A stretch of 37,844 nt of DNA from positions 1 through 37,844 of the forward strand of contig JAKEFK010000084.1 in the NCBI GenBank assembly GCA_022616075.1. Reading direction: 5' to 3'. The notes beneath the pieces were generated by a model. The model saw only the letters and a program-made list of their open reading frames with translations, did not search any database and was not told the DNA's origin. The DNA comes from a bacterium. Lineage in GTDB: Bacteria > Acidobacteriota > HRBIN11 > JAKEFK01. Positions 7,641 through 15,452 of this stretch are shown piece by piece. The position numbers and the translations under genes were made by a program. Each line of letters begins with the position of its first letter. Positions within the stretch are counted from its first letter, which is position 1.

Positions 7641-8870
7641 TCAGGGAAGCGACCGTATGCGCCAGATCTCCACGCCTTCTTTTGAATTGGATGTGCCGGC
7701 GTAGAGGTTCCCTTGAAATACGGTGAGATTGAGAATCCAGGTATTGGCTGAATCATCGGACGATTCGGATTTTTCAGGCGTCAGGATCAACTCCCATTGA
7801 GCGCCATTCTCACTAGCCCATAATTGTGTCCCTTGTTTGTTGGCAGTTGAGAGAAATAATCGGCCACCGAAGTCTGTGAGTGAAATGAATCCGTAATTCT
7901 CCTTATTATTATTGAAACCGGATGGGTGACGTGAATTCTGATCGCCAACGATGATTTCCCAGTTATTGCCATCGGAGCTTCGCCAGAGCGCTCCACCCTG
8001 GTTTACATGACTGAGAACAGCGGCATATAAATGTCCGGCGTAAACACTCAAATCATAGATCATATCGTGACCGGTGTTTCCCATGCTTACTTCGTGCTTC
8101 GCGTCTGCGCCTACAACTGGCTCCCAGGAAACGCCATCAGCGCTTCGCCAGATTTCAGAGCCTTCTTGACGCTGGTCGCCCGTAGCTGCGTAGATCCTAT
8201 TCTGGAAGACTTCCAGATCCAGGATGTATTTGGCGTCGCGACCCAGCGATAGCTGGGGATGGAATCGCCCTCCTGCAACCGGTTCCCAACTTTTGCCTTC
8301 ATCCTCTGAAATCCAGATCTCTGTTCCCGGAGCATCTTTGTTACAGTAAAGACTTCCTGTCGCAGCAATCAACAATCCCTTAAAACTATTCAGCGCTGTG
8401 ATTCCGGAATTCTCCAATTGTCCAAAGCCGTTGGCGACTGCTGCGCCATCCCCAACAACTGCCTGCCACAGTTCACCATCTTTTGTTTTCCTTAACTCCG
8501 CGCCCTGTTCTTCATTCCAGATTCCCGCATAAAGCCAACCGCGAAAAACCAGCAACTCATTGATCGATGTATTTTTGGAATTTCCAAATCCACTGGCAGT
8601 CTTTGCTCCGGGACCGACTACAATTTCCCAGCGATTTCCATCCTGACTTCGCCAAACCTGGCAACCACTATGAGTATTTAATCCTGCCACATACAAAAAT
8701 CCTTGAAATTTAACAAATGGTCCAAGCGTTACATTTTTGGGATCACCGAAACCCTCAATTGCAACTTTTTCATATTTGCCGGGTTGCGCAAGCGCAGGAG
8801 GAAGTAACATCGTGAAAAGCAGACACATCAGTTTCAAACTATTCACGTTCATATTCATTCTGTTAGACAC
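7641..8870 (-). CDS. Secreted beta-propeller-like repeat protein
   Basis: This is a 409-residue protein with a signal peptide (hydrophobic core LMCLLFTMLLPPALA, cleavage near ALAQ). The mature part has about six repeats built on W(R/I)S-DG-xWExVVG followed by GFGNxxN and a strand such as LLVFRGWLYAGI. This pattern resembles sialidase/Asp-box or Kelch-like propellers that report values per blade. No catalytic residues can be assigned. The first possible start is GTG at 8870; an ATG at 8858 (MNMNVNSLKLM) gives a more usual signal peptide, and neither has a strong ribosome-binding site. The gene stands alone, convergent with the Mth938-like gene. It is probably exported to the periplasm or outside the cell; its ligand is unknown. 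Confidence 0.8.
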   Translation of the reverse strand: MSNRMNMNVNSLKLMCLLFTMLLPPALAQPGKYEKVAIEGFGDPKNVTLGPFVKFQGFLYVAGLNTHSGCQVWRSQDGNRWEIVVGPGAKTASGFGNSKNTSINELLVFRGWLYAGIWNEEQGAELRKTKDGELWQAVVGDGAAVANGFGQLENSGITALNSFKGLLIAATGSLYCNKDAPGTEIWISEDEGKSWEPVAGGRFHPQLSLGRDAKYILDLEVFQNRIYAATGDQRQEGSEIWRSADGVSWEPVVGADAKHEVSMGNTGHDMIYDLSVYAGHLYAAVLSHVNQGGALWRSSDGNNWEIIVGDQNSRHPSGFNNNKENYGFISLTDFGGRLFLSTANKQGTQLWASENGAQWELILTPEKSESSDDSANTWILNLTVFQGNLYAGTSNSKEGVEIWRIRSLP

Positions 8871-9050
8871 ATCCGGGAACGATTCTGTTTCACTTTGCGG
8901 GACCGCAACCTACGTTGCAAAGTTCATACCGTTTTGATTAGAGTCCTATCTACTTGCCATCGAGCACATTTCATCGAGAAGTTTCAAGAGTTCACCGGAT
9001 GAATCCCTCCTCATATTCCGTGTTCAAGGGACAGGTTCCGAACCATATTC

Positions 9051-9191
9051 CGCTTCGCAAAGAGCGGCTGTGGGAACCCCCAGGACCTGGCCAGAACGGC
9101 GCAGCGTCTGCGAGATGCGCAGGCACTGGATTGGCGCCGGTTAGCGGATGAAGATGCGATGACTTATACCGAACAAATCTTCGGGACTTAG
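9051..9191 (+). pseudogene. C-terminal gene remnant of unknown family
   Basis: The 375-nt gap between 8871 and 9245 holds no intact gene. One frame reads like a real protein end: GNPQDLARTAQRLRDAQALD, then WRRLADEDAMTYTEQIFGT, stopping at a TAG at 9189-9191. It has no start codon or ribosome-binding site, and the sequence before about 9050 is not convincingly coding in this frame. I read it as the tail of a lost gene. A chance open frame is possible. Confidence 0.3.
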
Positions 9192-9245
9192 TGGTAACTC
9201 CTGAAAGCGGTGGACGGCAATGCTCCGCCGCTAGTTAGGAAATTG

Positions 9246-10091
9246 CTACAGTATCTTGTCAAACAGCCGGATGACCTTTTCGTTGCGAAAGTCAAGATCT
9301 CTCAGGCTTTTCTCTTTCTCAAAAACAATGAACGTATGCTTGTTGATCAGGTTGACTGGATTGATATTGATCCGCAGCTGTTCTCTGTATACATCTCTTT
9401 TGGCAACTCCTTCATTCTTGAAAATGTTTCTGCAATAAGTCAGCAAGGAATTTCCCAATATGAAAGGATATAGAAGGGGAAACAACGCAACGGAGCCTCT
9501 GCTGATGCGCACGTATCTTATTTCCTTCACTTTAAATCCTGCAAGCTTTGCGATTACTCTCAGTTTCTGCAGGCCGATCAGGAAGATATGGCCGTGAAAA
9601 ATTTCATTGGTTATGGCTTTATCCGACATCCATACATCATCGATTTCATTCGGAGGCATTTTCGTGTTTGTCTCGCTCTCGAACAAAAGATAGCTGAGTT
9701 TTGAGGACAGATTGGAATAGCTGGGTGTTGTTATCAGCAACTTGCCGCTATGTTTTAAAACGCGGTTGCATTCCTTAAACACTTTAAGCTGGTCGCTGAA
9801 GTGTTCTATTCCTTCCTGGCAGATAAGCATGTCGGCATAATCGTCGGTTACGGGAATGGTGTTTACAATATCCGCGCGTTTGCATTCCATGTTTTTCACC
9901 ATGAAATATTCGGGAAACAAATCAAACGCTTCGACTCTTGCGCCCAGGTCCAGTAGTATTTCGGTGGTGGCGCCACTGCCTGCGGGAATATCAATTACAA
10001 TTTTATCTTTTAGATCGGTTGATAAGCCCTGCAAATACCTTTTAACATAAAACTTTATGCTGTTCGGGTTATTGGTACAGTCGTCAATCAT
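9246..10091 (-). CDS. Class I SAM-dependent methyltransferase
   Basis: The 281-residue protein has a Rossmann methyltransferase core. Motif I is IVIDIPAGSGATTEIL (about 31-46), the end of strand 2 is ARVEAFDLFPE, and motif IV is DMLICQEGIEHFSD (about 88-101). LKHSGKLLITTP follows, and the C-terminal half has a hydrophobic patch near 200-225. The layout resembles small-molecule or lipid/sugar methyltransferases of the UbiE/Methyltransf_11 type; the substrate cannot be predicted. Its downstream end faces the remnant at 9051-9191, and upstream lies the glycosyltransferase-39 gene in the same orientation, which hints at a cell-envelope sugar or lipid role. The ATG at 10091 is preceded at 7 nt by a TACAAT -10 box (10099-10104), suggesting a short-leader transcript. 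Confidence 0.88.
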   Translation of the reverse strand: MIDDCTNNPNSIKFYVKRYLQGLSTDLKDKIVIDIPAGSGATTEILLDLGARVEAFDLFPEYFMVKNMECKRADIVNTIPVTDDYADMLICQEGIEHFSDQLKVFKECNRVLKHSGKLLITTPSYSNLSSKLSYLLFESETNTKMPPNEIDDVWMSDKAITNEIFHGHIFLIGLQKLRVIAKLAGFKVKEIRYVRISRGSVALFPLLYPFILGNSLLTYCRNIFKNEGVAKRDVYREQLRININPVNLINKHTFIVFEKEKSLRDLDFRNEKVIRLFDKIL

Positions 10092-10158
10092 GAACCTAAT
10101 TGTAATTCAACGAAATGTAAGGGGGAGGAGTCAGTAAACATTCATATGTTACAGGACA

Positions 10159-11892
10159 CTACCTGTTCTGAAAATTGATGGCTACCAGAACAACGCTGAT
10201 GTGTTTTTTCGGCCGGTCATAGAAATTGGAACCCGGCAATCGATGTCCAAGATACGGTCCCCTATCGACAATATGGTAAAAGCTTGAACCATCGAACGCG
10301 TCTTTTAATTTTGATTCGGGAAGGATCAAAAAGGCGAGACCCGGCTTCCGAATGAAGGTTTTCACTTCTTGCAGATCCTCCAGAGTTTCCACGGGAAGGC
10401 CCGTATAGAATCTTACGTCCGGATGCCAGCCGGCAAGCTCAAAGCCGGTTGCAACTCGGATTTTGCCGGTAGCCTCTCCAATGATTGCTCGCGCAAGGCG
10501 TGGTACTGTCTGATATCTCTTTGACAGCGGATACTGCAAAGCGCTTAAAAAAAGGAGAATACAAAACATCGTTGAAGCGAGTACATAAGGAAATGCGGGC
10601 TGATAGCGTCGCTTCAAAGTGCCAAGCAGTAACGCCGTGCATAGGAACGCAACAACCGGCAAGGCCACGTGAAACCATCCACTGAGATCCGGGTATAACG
10701 CAATGGAGCTCCTCCAGAGCAAATAAGATAGTACAATCAGCGTGATTGAGATGAGGATCAGGATGATCCGAGAAGCATGCACAAATCTGCCTTCCATACC
10801 AGCAATTCGCGAGAGAGCAGAGCCGACTAGAATCGCCATCGCAGGATAAGATGGGAGAATATAGTAATCCAATTGATACCGGGATAACGAAAAGAAAACT
10901 ACCGGGGCAATTGCCCAACAAATAAGATACATCGTCGTCTTCTGATTCGAAGGATCACGCTTCCTTTCTTTTAGATAAACCACGAGCGAACCAGGAAGCC
11001 AAAGGGACCAGGGAAAAGCCAACGCTAAGAGTACCTTTATGTAATACCCGGGGGCGTGAGTGGCACTCTGGCTAAGTCTGCCTGGATTGTCCAGCATAGC
11101 TTTTCGGAAGTATTCGCTCCCGAAGAATCGGGAAAAATTTTCTCCGTAGAAAAAATATTCGATAAAGTAGGATCCGTGATTCAGATAGGCCGAAACATAC
11201 CATGGAAGAGCAACAAGAAAAAAGATAACGATAGCCGGAGGATAGAACAGTCGCTTCCATTTTAGATGGCTGCGTAGAATGATCGTCAACAGAATAGCCA
11301 GGCCGGCGAGAATAGGACTAATGGGTCCTTTGGTATTGAATGCCAGTGCAAGACTGACGTGGCCGGCAATGAGCCAGGCTTGCCATTTTTTTTCCAACCG
11401 GAAGCCTTCGTGATAAGACAGCAGGGCAATGGTCAGAAAGAGCGTAAAAAATATATCGGACATAGCATAACGCGCAAAACTCCAAAAGCCGAAAGAAGTA
11501 AGAAGTACCAAACCACTCAGGAAGCCGGATCGCGCGTCAAAATAGCGTATGGCGAAGAGAGTCGTGCAAACAACCGTAAGGATACCGGCAAGCGCGGAAG
11601 GAAGACGCGCAGAAGTTTCGCTCACTCCGAATACTTGAAAGCTGAAGGCAATCAGCCAGTAGGAAATAGGGGGCTTATCGAAAAAGATCTTGTCGCAAAA
11701 GTGAGGGGTAAGCCAGTCGCCGCTTGCCAGCATTTCGCGGGCGATCTCAGCATAAAATACTTCGGCTCTCGTAAATTGCTGGATCGCGCCGAGATTCCAT
11801 AAGAGTAGGATTGCTGCTAAGAGGGTTACACTACCGACTGCCAGTATGCTCGGTCCTTTTTTCAAAGATTCAAGCATGATCGTCGAATTCAC
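10159..11892 (-). CDS. ArnT-like glycosyltransferase (GT39 / PMT family), integral membrane
   Basis: The 577-residue protein has about 11-13 hydrophobic spans in its first 470 residues and a soluble C-terminal tail. The first periplasmic loop carries the family signature FTRAEVFYAEIAREMLASGDW, shown here with its acidic catalytic candidate in RAE, followed by FFDKPPISYW. This is close to ArnT and other polyprenyl-phosphate-sugar-dependent transferases. The reaction would move a sugar from undecaprenyl phosphate to an acceptor such as lipid A or another envelope molecule on the periplasmic face. No arn pathway genes are nearby, so the exact acceptor is unknown. The start is GTG at 11892 or ATG at 11877. 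A TTAGAC-N17-TATTAT promoter ends 7 nt before the GTG, favouring the GTG. Confidence 0.88.
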   Translation of the reverse strand: MNSTIMLESLKKGPSILAVGSVTLLAAILLLWNLGAIQQFTRAEVFYAEIAREMLASGDWLTPHFCDKIFFDKPPISYWLIAFSFQVFGVSETSARLPSALAGILTVVCTTLFAIRYFDARSGFLSGLVLLTSFGFWSFARYAMSDIFFTLFLTIALLSYHEGFRLEKKWQAWLIAGHVSLALAFNTKGPISPILAGLAILLTIILRSHLKWKRLFYPPAIVIFFLVALPWYVSAYLNHGSYFIEYFFYGENFSRFFGSEYFRKAMLDNPGRLSQSATHAPGYYIKVLLALAFPWSLWLPGSLVVYLKERKRDPSNQKTTMYLICWAIAPVVFFSLSRYQLDYYILPSYPAMAILVGSALSRIAGMEGRFVHASRIILILISITLIVLSYLLWRSSIALYPDLSGWFHVALPVVAFLCTALLLGTLKRRYQPAFPYVLASTMFCILLFLSALQYPLSKRYQTVPRLARAIIGEATGKIRVATGFELAGWHPDVRFYTGLPVETLEDLQEVKTFIRKPGLAFLILPESKLKDAFDGSSFYHIVDRGPYLGHRLPGSNFYDRPKKHISVVLVAINFQNR

Positions 11893-11899
11893 GAGTCAG

Positions 11900-11928
11900 A
11901 TAATACCAAAAATACTACTGAGGTCTAA
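11900..11928 (-). promoter_or_regulatory. Sigma-70-type promoter, apparently leaderless
   Basis: On the minus strand TTAGAC (rc of 11923-11928), 17 nt and TATTAT (rc of 11900-11905) end 7 nt before the GTG at 11892. Transcription would begin at the start codon; no ribosome-binding site is visible. Confidence 0.5.
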
Positions 11929-11994
11929 CTTTAGCTCAGAGGCAGCGCGATCTTCCCCAAAGCTCACAGAAGGCACAGCGGCGGCACGAGGTAA

Positions 11995-12201
11995 AGTTTA
12001 GAGATCCCCCAACTCCCGGAATTACCCCTGAAACGGTTTATCCTTTCGCCCGCAGAAATCGATGCCGAGTCCACTGCAAAGGCCACGCTTCACTGGATCC
12101 GTTTGGAAGAAGCGATCGACCGCTTAAACGAGATTCAAGATGCACACTTGCTGATCGCGACCTGCAGGCTGGCGCATGCTCTGAGCATACTCCAGCAATG
12201 A
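11995..12201 (+). pseudogene. C-terminal gene remnant of unknown family
   Basis: In the 340-nt gap between the GT39 gene and the NUDIX gene one frame is open for 68 codons after a TAA at 11992, ending with TGA at 12199-12201. The translation, including LEIPQLPELPLKRFILSPAE and LHWIRLEEAIDRLNEIQDAH, looks like an amphipathic helical protein end. It lacks a start codon and a ribosome-binding site. I read it as the tail of a deleted gene; the family is not recognised. Confidence 0.35.
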
Positions 12202-12202
12202 T

Positions 12203-12226
12203 AATCGTGGATCACGATCCACGATT
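12203..12226. repeat. Perfect inverted repeat between remnant and NUDIX gene
   Basis: AATCGTGGATC and GATCCACGATT are exact 11-bp complements separated by 2 nt. It lies just after the remnant stop and 6 nt before the 3' end of the NUDIX gene. It could act as a bidirectional weak terminator, though a T-tract is poor on both sides. Confidence 0.45.
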
Positions 12227-12232
12227 TACTAA

Positions 12233-12901
12233 TCAGAATGGAAACAGGATTCCTTTATCTTTCAGCTTTTCAAATTTGCGCGCAGAGAATCGGAACAGCT
12301 GCGCGGGCCGGCTGATTCCTTCTCGTTTCCAATCATTTAATGGCTGCAAGATTCGGAGCAGGGCGATCTTTCTCCGGAAATTTCGTTTGTCCAATTTCTT
12401 ATTCAGAACTGCTTCGTAGACGTTTTGTAATTCGGTAAGAGTAAATTTTTCCGGTAGAAGCTTGAATTCGGCGGTGGTATATTCGAGTTTGATCCGCAAC
12501 CTTTCGAGCGCGTAGTCAAGAATCCTTTTGTGATCGAACGCGAGTTTAGGGAGCGACCGCACTGGAAACCATTTCGCTTCGGACGCATCCGTGGAAGCCC
12601 TGAGTTCTCCGCTGGAAGGAAGGAGCGCAAGATACGTGATCGTGATGACTCGTCCACGAGGATCTCTTTCCGGATCGCCAAAGGAGTAGAGTTGTTCCAG
12701 GTAAACATTCTTGAGGCCCGTCTCTTCGTCGAGCTCACGCGAGGCTGCAGCTTCCAGCGTTTCTTCTTCATGAACGAAACCGCCTGGAATCACCCAATCC
12801 CCCTGAAAAGGAGCGTACTTCCTTTTTACAAGCAGCGCGTTCAGCTTTTCATCGATCATTCGAAAGATCACCGTATCCACTGTTACTCTGATACCGCCCA
12901 T
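12233..12901 (-). CDS. NUDIX hydrolase with C-terminal NrtR-like winged helix
   Basis: The 222-residue protein has a perfect Nudix box at 41-63 (GFVHEEETLEAAASRELDEE followed by TGL, matching GX5EX7REUXEEXGU). The C-terminal 80 residues (FTLTELQNVYEAVLNKKLDK, RNFRRKI) match the winged-helix half of NrtR-type regulators. NrtR binds ADP-ribose through its Nudix domain and represses NAD biosynthesis or salvage genes. Relatives that keep a full Nudix box hydrolyse ADP-ribose or other NDP-sugars, so this one may be an enzyme, a regulator or both. No NAD genes are in the window. The start is ATG at 12901. No operator could be identified, since the target genes are not seen. Confidence 0.85.
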   Translation of the reverse strand: MGGIRVTVDTVIFRMIDEKLNALLVKRKYAPFQGDWVIPGGFVHEEETLEAAASRELDEETGLKNVYLEQLYSFGDPERDPRGRVITITYLALLPSSGELRASTDASEAKWFPVRSLPKLAFDHKRILDYALERLRIKLEYTTAEFKLLPEKFTLTELQNVYEAVLNKKLDKRNFRRKIALLRILQPLNDWKREGISRPAQLFRFSARKFEKLKDKGILFPF

Positions 12902-12910
12902 GCTCTGATT

Positions 12911-13066
12911 TTATTTCACAACTAGTCGAGTCTGAACAGGGGAGGGAGCGATGGTAACTGTTGCCCCCGAATTAAAGTGAAGGAAGTCGGATTCCACTCC
13001 ATCGCTGAAAATAATGCCGCTTGCCGGCATCAAAGACTCGATCTTCAGCGGATTGTCCTGATCCAC
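12911..13066 (-). pseudogene. C-terminal gene fragment downstream of the PAP2 gene
   Basis: A minus-strand frame ending at TAA 12911-12913 encodes about 51 coding-like residues (LKIESLMPASGIIFSDGVES, then DFLHFNSGATVTIAPSPVQT). It could begin at a GTG at 13066, but no proper ribosome-binding site is seen. The frame is open back to the PAP2 stop at 13100, passing through a palindromic repeat at 13078-13097. I read it as the tail of a larger, probably beta-rich, lost gene. Confidence 0.35.
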
Positions 13067-13077
13067 TCTCCCATAAT

Positions 13078-13097
13078 GCAGGCAAGATGCCTGCGCT
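13078..13097 (+). repeat. Dispersed palindromic repeat, copy 1
   Basis: GCAGGCAAGATGCCTGCGCT contains the hairpin GCAGGCA-AGA-TGCCTGC. A second copy with one change lies in the opposite orientation at 15429-15448. Both sit immediately next to a 3' gene end. Confidence 0.5.
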
Positions 13098-13099
13098 GC

Positions 13100-13621
13100 T
13101 TAGGGAATCAGCCAGCGGGCGATTTCAGCGCAGAGAACGCCGAGAAAGGCTCCTGCCAGAACGTCGGTGGGATAGTGGACTCCCAGATAGATTCTTGAGA
13201 ATCCAATGAGTACGGCAAGGAAGAGCAGGGGCAGAAACAGGAAGCTGTAAAAGAGCCCGACTGTTGCCAGCACGACAAACGCAGCGGATGTATGACCTGA
13301 AGGAAAGGAATAACGATCGTCGGGGCGAAGAATGCACGTGACATCTTCCAAAAGTTCAAAAGGACGTCGTCGCGAACAAGCATGTTTTATGAACAGATAT
13401 AAGAACAATTGCAGCCCTATTCCAAGCGCCAGCTGAAAGAACAAACGTTCCGCGGGTTTATCTGCTATCAGCGCGAATAACCCGATGGCCAGCCAGAGCC
13501 AGCCGTTGCCCAGCATTGTCGCAAAAGTCATGAAGCGATTAAGTTTTTCGCTTCGCTGTGGAACGAGATCCAAAACAATCTTCTGGTCCCAATCCATCAA
13601 ACTGCTAACGATTCTTCTCAT
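13100..13621 (-). CDS. PAP2-family membrane phosphatase
   Basis: The 173-residue protein has 4-6 hydrophobic segments and the three catalytic motifs of the type 2 phosphatidic acid phosphatase family: K-x6-RP (K79 to RRP at 85-87), PSGH (107-110) and SR-x5-H-x3-D (SRIYLGVHYPTD, 142-153). These act as an acid-base/nucleophilic His system on the outer face of the inner membrane. Likely substrates are undecaprenyl pyrophosphate (BacA-like recycling), phosphatidic acid or another lipid phosphate; sequence cannot decide. The ArnT-like gene two genes downstream also uses polyprenyl phosphate, a loose thematic link. The start is ATG at 13621. Confidence 0.9.
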   Translation of the reverse strand: MRRIVSSLMDWDQKIVLDLVPQRSEKLNRFMTFATMLGNGWLWLAIGLFALIADKPAERLFFQLALGIGLQLFLYLFIKHACSRRRPFELLEDVTCILRPDDRYSFPSGHTSAAFVVLATVGLFYSFLFLPLLFLAVLIGFSRIYLGVHYPTDVLAGAFLGVLCAEIARWLIP

Positions 13622-13725
13622 CTATTTCCCAACTATAATGTCCAAAATCCTATTTCACCAGTTGTAGTCTACGGTTTTTGGATTGACGCTGCATTGCGAT
13701 GGTTTTACTGGGGGGTAAAAGACTT

Positions 13726-13762
13726 GGCGCGGAGAGTTTCAGGGGAAGTTTCTCTCCGCGCC
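13726..13762 (-). terminator. Strong hairpin, likely terminator of the small lipoprotein gene
   Basis: GGCGCGGAGAG (13726-13736) and CTCTCCGCGCC (13752-13762) are perfect 11-bp complements with a 15-nt loop. On the minus strand the stem is followed by AAGTCTTTT, so it may stop transcripts from the lipoprotein gene ending at 13853. The T-tract is short. Confidence 0.45.
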
Positions 13763-13852
13763 GGTAGGAGCCATGAGAAGTGCGTTATAAGTGCCAGAGT
13801 AATGAGCAATGAGTGCCGAGTTGTCGTTCACTCACTGCTCACTGCAACGTGT

Positions 13853-14020
13853 TCAACGTTGGATCGGTCCCGGATCTCTGCCGGGGCGTTCACCACCACG
13901 ACCTTGACCGCCGCCAACTGCCTGAGAGCTTACGCCATTGTCGACCCCACTCGATCCACAACCGACCGCAGACAACAGGATTGCCAAGACCATCAGAATT
14001 CTCAAAATCCCCTTAACCAT
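13853..14020 (-). CDS. Small lipoprotein with Gly/Arg-rich tail
   Basis: The 55-residue product has a lipoprotein signal peptide: MVKGILRILMVLAILLSAVG followed by Cys21. After lipidation only about 35 residues remain, ending in GGGQGRGGERPGRDPGPIQR, a flexible basic tail. The start at 14020 is decided by AGGAGG 8-9 nt upstream; the frame is open further, to 14080, but without a better site. It is expressed from a sigma-54 promoter. It is a monocistronic gene ending at a strong hairpin. Its role is unknown. Very short lipoproteins of this kind often act as membrane anchors, entericidin-like factors or components of surface structures. Confidence 0.65.
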   Translation of the reverse strand: MVKGILRILMVLAILLSAVGCGSSGVDNGVSSQAVGGGQGRGGERPGRDPGPIQR

Positions 14021-14050
14021 TTTCTTTTCCTCCTTTCCGATTCGTATCAG

Positions 14051-14066
14051 CGCAAACCGCATGCCA
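14051..14066 (-). promoter_or_regulatory. Sigma-54 (-24/-12) promoter for the small lipoprotein
   Basis: The minus strand reads TGGCATGCGGTTTGCG, matching TGGCAY-N5-TTGC with exact spacing. The GC ends 32 nt before the ATG at 14020, so the leader would be about 20 nt and include the AGGAGG ribosome-binding site. Confidence 0.65.
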
Positions 14067-14203
14067 GGCCCGTGAGTCACTTCTGTCCTCTACAAGCCGG
14101 TTTGAAAAGTTGACTTTTTCAACCTCGACTCGAGAAACGGGGGTTAGATTTCAGTCAGAATAGACCGGATATGAGGATAGTTCGGATAGGTTAGAATCAA
14201 AAC

Positions 14204-15412
14204 ATGAAGTACACGATCGAAGAGAGCGGCGCCTTTGTTCATACATTTGAGATTGTTCCAACCGGTTCAGGAGTTCTGGATGGTTTAAGCTTTGCGTCAA
14301 AAGACCTGATCGATCTGGCAGGACAGAAGACCGGTTGCGGAAATCCGCGATGGCAAGAAACTCATCCGCCCGCTGTTGCGCATGCAATTTGCGTGGAACA
14401 ATTGCTGGCTGCCGGCGCAAGGTGCATCGGAAAAACAGTCACTGATGAGCTTGCCTATAGTCTGATTGGAGAAAATCATTTTTACGGGACCCCGTTGAAT
14501 CCAGCTGCACCTGATCGAGTGCCGGGAGGTTCTTCCTGCGGTTCGGCATCTGCGGTGGCTTGCGGGCTTGCAGATTTTGCTCTTGGAACTGATACCGGTG
14601 GATCCGTGCGCGTTCCTGCGTCGAATTGCGGAATCTGGGGAATCAGACCCACGCATGGAGTGGTTTCGGTGGCGGGCGTCAATCCTTTGTCACCGGGCTT
14701 TGACACAGTGGGAGTCCTTGCATCTACCGGAAGCGTGCTTGCTAAAGTAGGTTCGGTGCTCCTATCCGCATCGATTCCGGAAGATCCAAAACCTTCCACG
14801 ATTCACCTCATTAAGGAAGCTTTTGAAGTTGCAGATCCGAAAATCGCTGCCGCGGTTCTGGACTGTGTTGAAACAATGAGTGAATTCAACGATTTATTCC
14901 GCGAAACCTCCATTCGCGAAATCGATGCAGAAAATTCGGTGCAGGATCTGAGCAATTGGTATGAAATTTACCGCGTTCTTCAGCGCGCTGAAGCCTGGAA
15001 TTGTCTGGGAGCTTGGATTGAATCGGCAAAACCAGAAATGGGTTCCATGATCCGCGAAAGCATTGAGCTGGCTCGCAATCTGGACAGACAGCTTGTGCCA
15101 CCTATGCTCAAGCGGCGCGAACATTATTTTCTAAAAATGAAATCTTTTTTAGGAGTGAATGATCTATTGTGTATTCCAACGGCCGCTTCGGTTGCTCCAC
15201 CTAAAGGAACAATTGAACGGCGGGATCAGGCAGCGAATGGCTATTATTTCAGGACACTTTCACTCACATCGATTGCAGGGGTCGCGCGATCACCTCAGAT
15301 TTCGATGCCGTTAGTGGATCTCGATGGCATTCCTGTGGGTGTCTCAATCATTGGACGCCATCATGAAGATGCGTTTTTGCTTGGCGTGGCAAAGAGGTTG
15401 GGGGCGCGATAG
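14204..15412 (+). CDS. Amidase (amidase signature family, AMI1-like)
   Basis: The 402-residue protein has the amidase-signature Ser-cisSer-Lys triad. Lys33 is in SFASKDL, the cis-Ser is Ser110 in PGGSSCGSASAV, and the nucleophile is Ser134 in GTDTGGSVRVP. Spacing between the two serines (24) equals that of well-studied members. The short length and N-terminal start close to the triad Lys resemble the plant AMI1/indole-acetamide hydrolase type rather than GatA, and no gatB or gatC is nearby. It should hydrolyse a small amide to acid and ammonia in the cytoplasm; the substrate is unknown. A TAGAAT -10 box ends 6 nt before the ATG, suggesting a leaderless transcript. It is monocistronic and convergent with the next gene. 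Confidence 0.9.
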   Translation: MKYTIEESGAFVHTFEIVPTGSGVLDGLSFASKDLIDLAGQKTGCGNPRWQETHPPAVAHAICVEQLLAAGARCIGKTVTDELAYSLIGENHFYGTPLNPAAPDRVPGGSSCGSASAVACGLADFALGTDTGGSVRVPASNCGIWGIRPTHGVVSVAGVNPLSPGFDTVGVLASTGSVLAKVGSVLLSASIPEDPKPSTIHLIKEAFEVADPKIAAAVLDCVETMSEFNDLFRETSIREIDAENSVQDLSNWYEIYRVLQRAEAWNCLGAWIESAKPEMGSMIRESIELARNLDRQLVPPMLKRREHYFLKMKSFLGVNDLLCIPTAASVAPPKGTIERRDQAANGYYFRTLSLTSIAGVARSPQISMPLVDLDGIPVGVSIIGRHHEDAFLLGVAKRLGAR

Positions 15413-15428
15413 ACCGCGCCCCAAACGG

Positions 15429-15448
15429 AGCGCAAGCATCTTGCCTGC
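15429..15448 (-). repeat. Dispersed palindromic repeat, copy 2
   Basis: The minus strand reads GCAGGCAAGATGCTTGCGCT, identical to the copy at 13078-13097 except for one base. It lies between the convergent amidase and secreted-protein genes, where it could serve as a shared terminator-like hairpin. Confidence 0.5.
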
Positions 15449-15452
15449 AAAC

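Noticed and set aside
8917-8930. A fifth sigma-54-like site on the minus strand upstream of the propeller-like gene (CGGTATGAACTTTGC).
   Set aside because: The -12 half fits, but the -24 half CGGTAT keeps only GG and one A, so it falls outside the strict pattern.
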